Assembly (NCBI RefSeq): GCF_023078275.1
Contig: NC_062994.1
Coordinates: forward strand, 12,719,545-12,783,544
Direction of reading: 5' to 3'
DNA length: 64,000 nucleotides
DNA from: Leguminivora glycinivorella
Taxonomy: Eukaryota > Arthropoda > Insecta > Lepidoptera > Tortricidae
Shown here piece after piece: positions 56,101 through 62,100 of the stretch. Under the pieces are notes generated by a model, which searched no databases, had not been told where the DNA came from, and saw only the letters and a program-made list of their open reading frames with translations. Numbering within the stretch: the first letter of the stretch is position 1; every line of letters starts with the position of its first letter. A program made the translations under genes and the position numbers.

Positions 56101-59100
56101 CGTAACGACGCCCGTCTGTTGCCGTCTGTTAATACAGAATAAAATAGAAAATATAATAGAATAGAATATTTTTTATTCGAAAGCACGCAGATAATAATCA
56201 ATTTTACACATTCCTAGACTTATCACTGCTACAGGGCTTACATTGGACATACTGCTTGCTACTGCCTACAGACAACTGCTTATCATTGATGTTGTTTTGC
56301 AAAAAAACATTCTTCGTAGCGACGTCACTGGCTGTTACGGTCTTGGTGAGATTGTCTGCAAGAGATTCCTTTTTTGCCCTTCCTGCATTAGGTTCAGCGC
56401 TGATGTTGATGCTCGCCAGGCAACGCGTTTCATTGCTGGCTTTCACAATCTCACTGTATGGGGTGGGTGGAGGCGGCGCGTTCTCAGACATGCCTTGAGG
56501 CTTGATCGTATTTTCAAGTCCGCACAATTTCTCACTCATCGCATCCACTTTACTTGTACACACAGTGAGAGCAGAATGGAAGCGCTCGATTGTAGAGACT
56601 GTATCTGCTAGGCGCTCCGTCAAGTTTGTAATTTGTTCCCGAAGCAGTTTTATTTCAAGGTCGGGAGATATCGACATGGATTCGTCTTTGTCTAGGTAGC
56701 TAGGTAGGTAGGGCTCCGGCAAACCGCAGGAGGCTGAGGGGGGTTTCCGTAGCGGCACATTCTTGATACTTGTCGGGGTCCCCACAGGAGTTTCACTGTT
56801 ATTACCGCCCTTTTTTGCGGCCGCGGCACATTCAGGACAGATCCAGGTTTGCTTTTCAGCCTCGGAAAGGTTTTTAAAGGTACAGTTATAATGGTACAAC
56901 TTCCTGCAGTTTTCCGCCATACATTGCAAGAATTCTTCTCCTACTAACATCTCCGATTGGCACCCATTACAAATCATGCGAGTATTCCCAGATGCTCGAA
57001 ACAATAGGGCGTAGCAATGCGGCGTAGCTCGTAGCACGTAGCACTAGTTCGTAGTCGTATGTGGCGTAGCCGATGCGTTGTATTGTGACGTTACTCGCGG
57101 CTAGTAGCAAGCTATTTCGCCGCGGCGAGAACTCTCCTTCGTGGCTCGGTGGATCCAATAGCAAGCTGCTATGCGGGCGTCCCGGGTTCGATGCCCAGGA
57201 AATGAGAAACAAAAAGGCAAAAAGTCTCACCACGACAAACACCTCCGCCGAAGCACAGTTCCTACAAGCTATCTCACTCTAGTGCCGCCCACTGGGCGGA
57301 GTCGGCTCATAAGAACAGCTCAAGAGCAACAAGAAATCAGAAATTTAGACGTCAACCAATCACAAAAAAGAAAATAAACAAATTCAAATGAGGCGAAAGT
57401 CACCAAAAACGCGTCCGCACGTAGCGAGTGAGCGGACGAGACCATGACCACGAGACCATTTATAATATTAGTATGGAATAGCATTCATACTCTACAGTGA
57501 CTGTGACTGCCATGAGTAAGACTTGAACACGTCCTCTGGTTCTCTGCATTACTTGTTATTTTTGCATTACTTGCATTTAAATAAAAAAATTACTAGTCGA
57601 AGACTAATAGGCTAGTTTCCAACTAGTCAATTCAACTTCTTTTTAAGAACTGTCAAAACGATTTGCTTATGTGGAATTTATATGAAACTAGCTTTTACCC
57701 GCAGCTTCGCTCGCGTTAGAAAGAGACAAAAAGTAGCCTATGTCACTCTCCATCCCTTCGACTATCTCCACTTAAAAAATCACGTCAATTCGTAGCTCCG
57801 TTTAACCGTGAAAGACGGACAAACAAACAGACACACACACTTTCCCATTTATAATATTAGTATGGATATGGATCGCGAGGAGTGACGTCACGGTCAATTC
57901 TACTTTACATCCTTCTCTTTGACTTATTAAAGAGAAATTATGTTTAAAAATAACTACTGTCCATCTTTTTCTTTTAATTATTTGGTGCTTTATTTCGTGC
58001 ACTGCATAAAATATTTTATTTTAAGTATAGGAAACTAGCCTAAGTATTGTCTATTTTTGTATCTTATGAGATAATTCTGTTCGTTTATACATAGATAGAA
58101 GGTACTGACCTGTCCTTTGGGTAACGTAGGGTCGGTCCAGTAAACCACAGCCGTGCTACCGCTCAGCATTATCACCTGTTAACAAACATACAAATTTATT
58201 TTTGCAGCTTAATTTAAACGCACTTACTGTACTTATAGAGGTACTTAACACAGCAAAGGGGAGTGTACAAGTTTCTAATAGGGTGGCAACGCGCATGTGA
58301 CACTCTTTGAGTTGCAGGCGTCCATAGGTTACAGTGACCGCTTTCCATCAGGCGGACCGTATGCTTGTTCGTCACCGACGTAGTATAAAAAAAATGCGTC
58401 GAAAAATCAGCGCTGGGTACATATACATGTAATAGAAAGCTGAGAGTGACCCATTTCCTATTTTATATTTCTTGCCCTCAAGATCCCTTTAACGGGCAAG
58501 ACTCACAAAAATCGTGAGTTCAAACCTCATCGCCATCCTGTAGTACTAAAAATTCTGTACAAGAAAAAAATACAAAAAGATGGTCATACAAGGTGGTCTT
58601 TTTTGAGACCAGTGCCCTATAAAGGGTTAAAAAGGGCACTGGTCTCAAAAAAGACCACCTTGTATGACTATCTTTTTGTATTTTTTTCTTGTACAGGATT
58701 TTTAGTACTACAGGATGGCGATGAGGTTTGAACTCATGATTTTTTTGAGTCTTGCCCGTTAAAGGGTTAAGGTGTCCGTGCCTTCGCTTGAATCACTAAT
58801 GAGATTACCACCTTCGTAAATCATCCCTAATTATTAGATTTTTAATAATACCTTAAGTCCAACAGGCGGTATTAACGAAGGCCGTTACTCCTCGTCCTCC
58901 TCATCCTCCTAAAGTTCGTCACCATGGATACCAATGACCTTGTATCTAGAACATAATGTTAACAAATTATACCTTAAGTCCGACAGGCGGTATTAACGAA
59001 GGCCGTTCCTCCTCGTCCTCCTCATCCTCCTAAAGCTCGTCACCATGGATACCAATGACCTTGTATCTAGAACATAGTGTTAACAAATCATACCTTAAGT

Positions 59101-62100
59101 CCAACAGGCGGTATCAGCGGCGGCCGTTCCTCCTCGTCCTCTTCCTCCTCATCCTCCTCGTCCTCCTCGAGGTCGTCGCCCTCCGCGGCCGCCTTGGTGC
59201 GTACAGTCGCGTACACCGGCGGCCCGGCGCCGAGCGCGTTCGACGCGTGGAGGGATATCACGTACTCTTCGTTCGATTCTACAATTAACAATTATATTAA
59301 AAACTAATATTGAAGTACAACTAGGAAACAAATCAAATTATTTTATTGAATATTTTTTGATTTGTTCTTTTTTCAAGTAGTCGCACTTTCAAGTAACTTT
59401 AAGGGAAGGTTCTTTAGATCAAATACAATTAATTTCTCTAATAAACTAGCGTCTTAACTCTTACGGTTATCGAGTTATAAAAAAAATAAAGATAATTACT
59501 GAACACGTGTGTGACAGCCTTTACCATTTCCTAATGTTATTTGTTTTGACATGTGCCGTCAATCACTTGACACTAACTTGAATGTTATTCTTAAGGGTCT
59601 CTCGCACTAATAAATCCATTTATTATGTATGGAAACTAATAAAAAATGTATTTTTCGAATTTAACACAAAGCGAGGGAGATATACAGGGTGGTTCCTGAT
59701 GATGAACCTAACTGCGTGTCGAATTTAACGGAAAACAAAAAAAAACACTGTATATATTATATATTAGTCTTTTTACCTAATCCTCTAATGACGTGATGGT
59801 GCGTGGCAGCAGGTAGGTCTTTCCCGTGCACATCAGGGACCCCGAGCCCCCAGCCAAGCCGGTAGCCGCGGATCAGGGACCCCGCTTCCGAGCCTTCCTC
59901 CCACCACACTGAGATCCAGTCGCGACCGGCGCGAGCTGTTTGAACAATAAAATGTTAGAATACAAGAGGAGTAGAACCCTTTCGGTCAGGTTTCGTTTCA
60001 GGTCAATGTATTGTATTTATTCATTGCAATTCACACGTACATTACAGGTTTTACAAGTACTTAAAAGTATAGGTAGGTACACAAATGACACATGAAGCCC
60101 TGAGGGACGCAGCAATAGGCAACTTAACTCTACTTAAAATATTTTATACCATGCACTAAATAAAGCATCAGATAATTATAAGAAAAACATGGATAGAAGT
60201 TATTTTTAATTCCAATTTCTATTTAATAAGTCAGGTAGAAATATATAAAGTAACTGAGTTGACCGTGATTTAACTCAATTCTATTACATATTAATTCCAT
60301 ATTAGCAAGACGTTGAAATTCGTTTTGACAGTTCGTAAAAAGAAGCTGATTTGACTAGGAGGCATGTAACCTATTAATGTAGGTAGGTAGGAAGCATTTC
60401 GCTTATAAAATTTGTTAGATACAAATTTTTTCACGTCATGACGTTGCGACAAGACGAGATGTAAGACAAGAAAACAGCTTTTTTTTAGTGTTCAATAAAT
60501 TCTTAACTCAATCATAATATTTAATTAAATAAATACATTTGTATGTATTTTTAGCCGTTGTGTATAACTCTATCGTGTTTAAATTGAGATTTCTTGTAGC
60601 TTCGATCTTGCCTTCATTTTAAAGAAAGTCATCATCCTCCTTACGTTATCCCGGCATTTGCCACGGCTCATGGGAGCCTAGGCTCCGCTTTGACAACTAA
60701 TCCCAAGATTTGGCGTAGGCACTAGTTTTTACTGCCATCTGACCTTCCAACCCGAAGGGTAGACTAGTCCTTATTTCGTTCATTTTAAAGAAAGTATCGT
60801 GTATTATTATTAATTCATCTATTCTTTGGTGACAAGAGATATCGTCACTACTTTAAAAAAAACTTGTATCTTCGTCTGTCAATGAAAAGAAACCGCGTTT
60901 TAACTTTGAGGAGCAGCGTGAGATACTACAGAATAAAAAAAAAGTCGAAAACTCCAGAGGCATTTAAATTTTAAATCGCTGGACTCGAGGACTAGTGCCC
61001 CTATTGCCCATGTACGACAATTCTAGGACTTACTGCTAAGTGGTGGTGGCTGCGGTGGTACTCTTGACTCGTCCTGCGCACGCGCCTGCGTCGCGGCTGT
61101 CAGCCATTCACTGAACGGTCCTGAACCGTTCGCGTTGATGGCGCATACGCGGATCTGAGGAAAATCTTACATTACAAAGTGCTTGGTTTACTATGTAAAT
61201 GCTTAGAATAAATTTAAAAGTGGAAAATGTCTGCCTTGGGTGAGACTTGAACTCACGGCCTCTGAGTTCAAGTCTCACCCAAGGCAGACATTTTCCACTT
61301 TTAAATTTATTCTAAGCCTAACGGCATCGATTGCAGACGTTTCTGCTAATCAGAAGTTAAAATTTATGTAAATGCTGGCTTAAGAAAATCTTCAGTAAAT
61401 TTTAGATATTGAATTTTAAGGACCGATGGAGATGAACTGCAGCCCACCTACAGCTTTTGGGGTAAATAGACACCGAATGTATGCTAGCTACAACGTCAGC
61501 GAAATTGCCAAGGTGCAGTTGGATTACAATTTGTCAGTATGGACTTTAACTAGTTAAAGGTATCAGTGTATCTTTAATATCGTTAATTTATACATAAAAT
61601 TACATGACCCCGTGTGGTGACGGGTTAAGAATTTCACCACCCCCTTTCTTCCCGTTGGTGTCGTAGAAGTCGACTGTGGGATATGGGTTAAATTGTGGCG
61701 TAGGCGAGAGGCTGGCAACCTGTCACTGCGATGTCACAATTTGGATGGCTGAGATACGCGTCATACTCGTGAACGGGTGCTGTTTGTGGAGACTGGTCTG
61801 TTCAAGCTTACCTGGGCCACATGTTTTGTTAGATTATTTAACTTTACTTTTGAGCGGATTGCGAGACACTACATTCGGTTCTTGTAAGAATTAAACTTAA
61901 GTAAGTAATGTCTTAAGGATGACACTAGAGACCATCACGTTGTCGTTTAATTTAGTTAATTTTAGCTTTTGGACACTTAGAGACTTTATACATCTCTGAG
62001 ATTTTGATTATATTTTATTTTAAAATAGACTCCTTACTTTAATGACCTTGTTGTCGTTTGATTAAGTTAATGTTAGTTTTTTGGACACTTAGAGACCTTA

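Noticed and set aside
56978..57290. Upstream extension of the PHD ORF as a host gene
   Set aside because: The region is a repetitive G/C-rich leader with GCGTAGC-type repeats; it lacks coding bias beyond 20 codons and fits a LINE 5' region.
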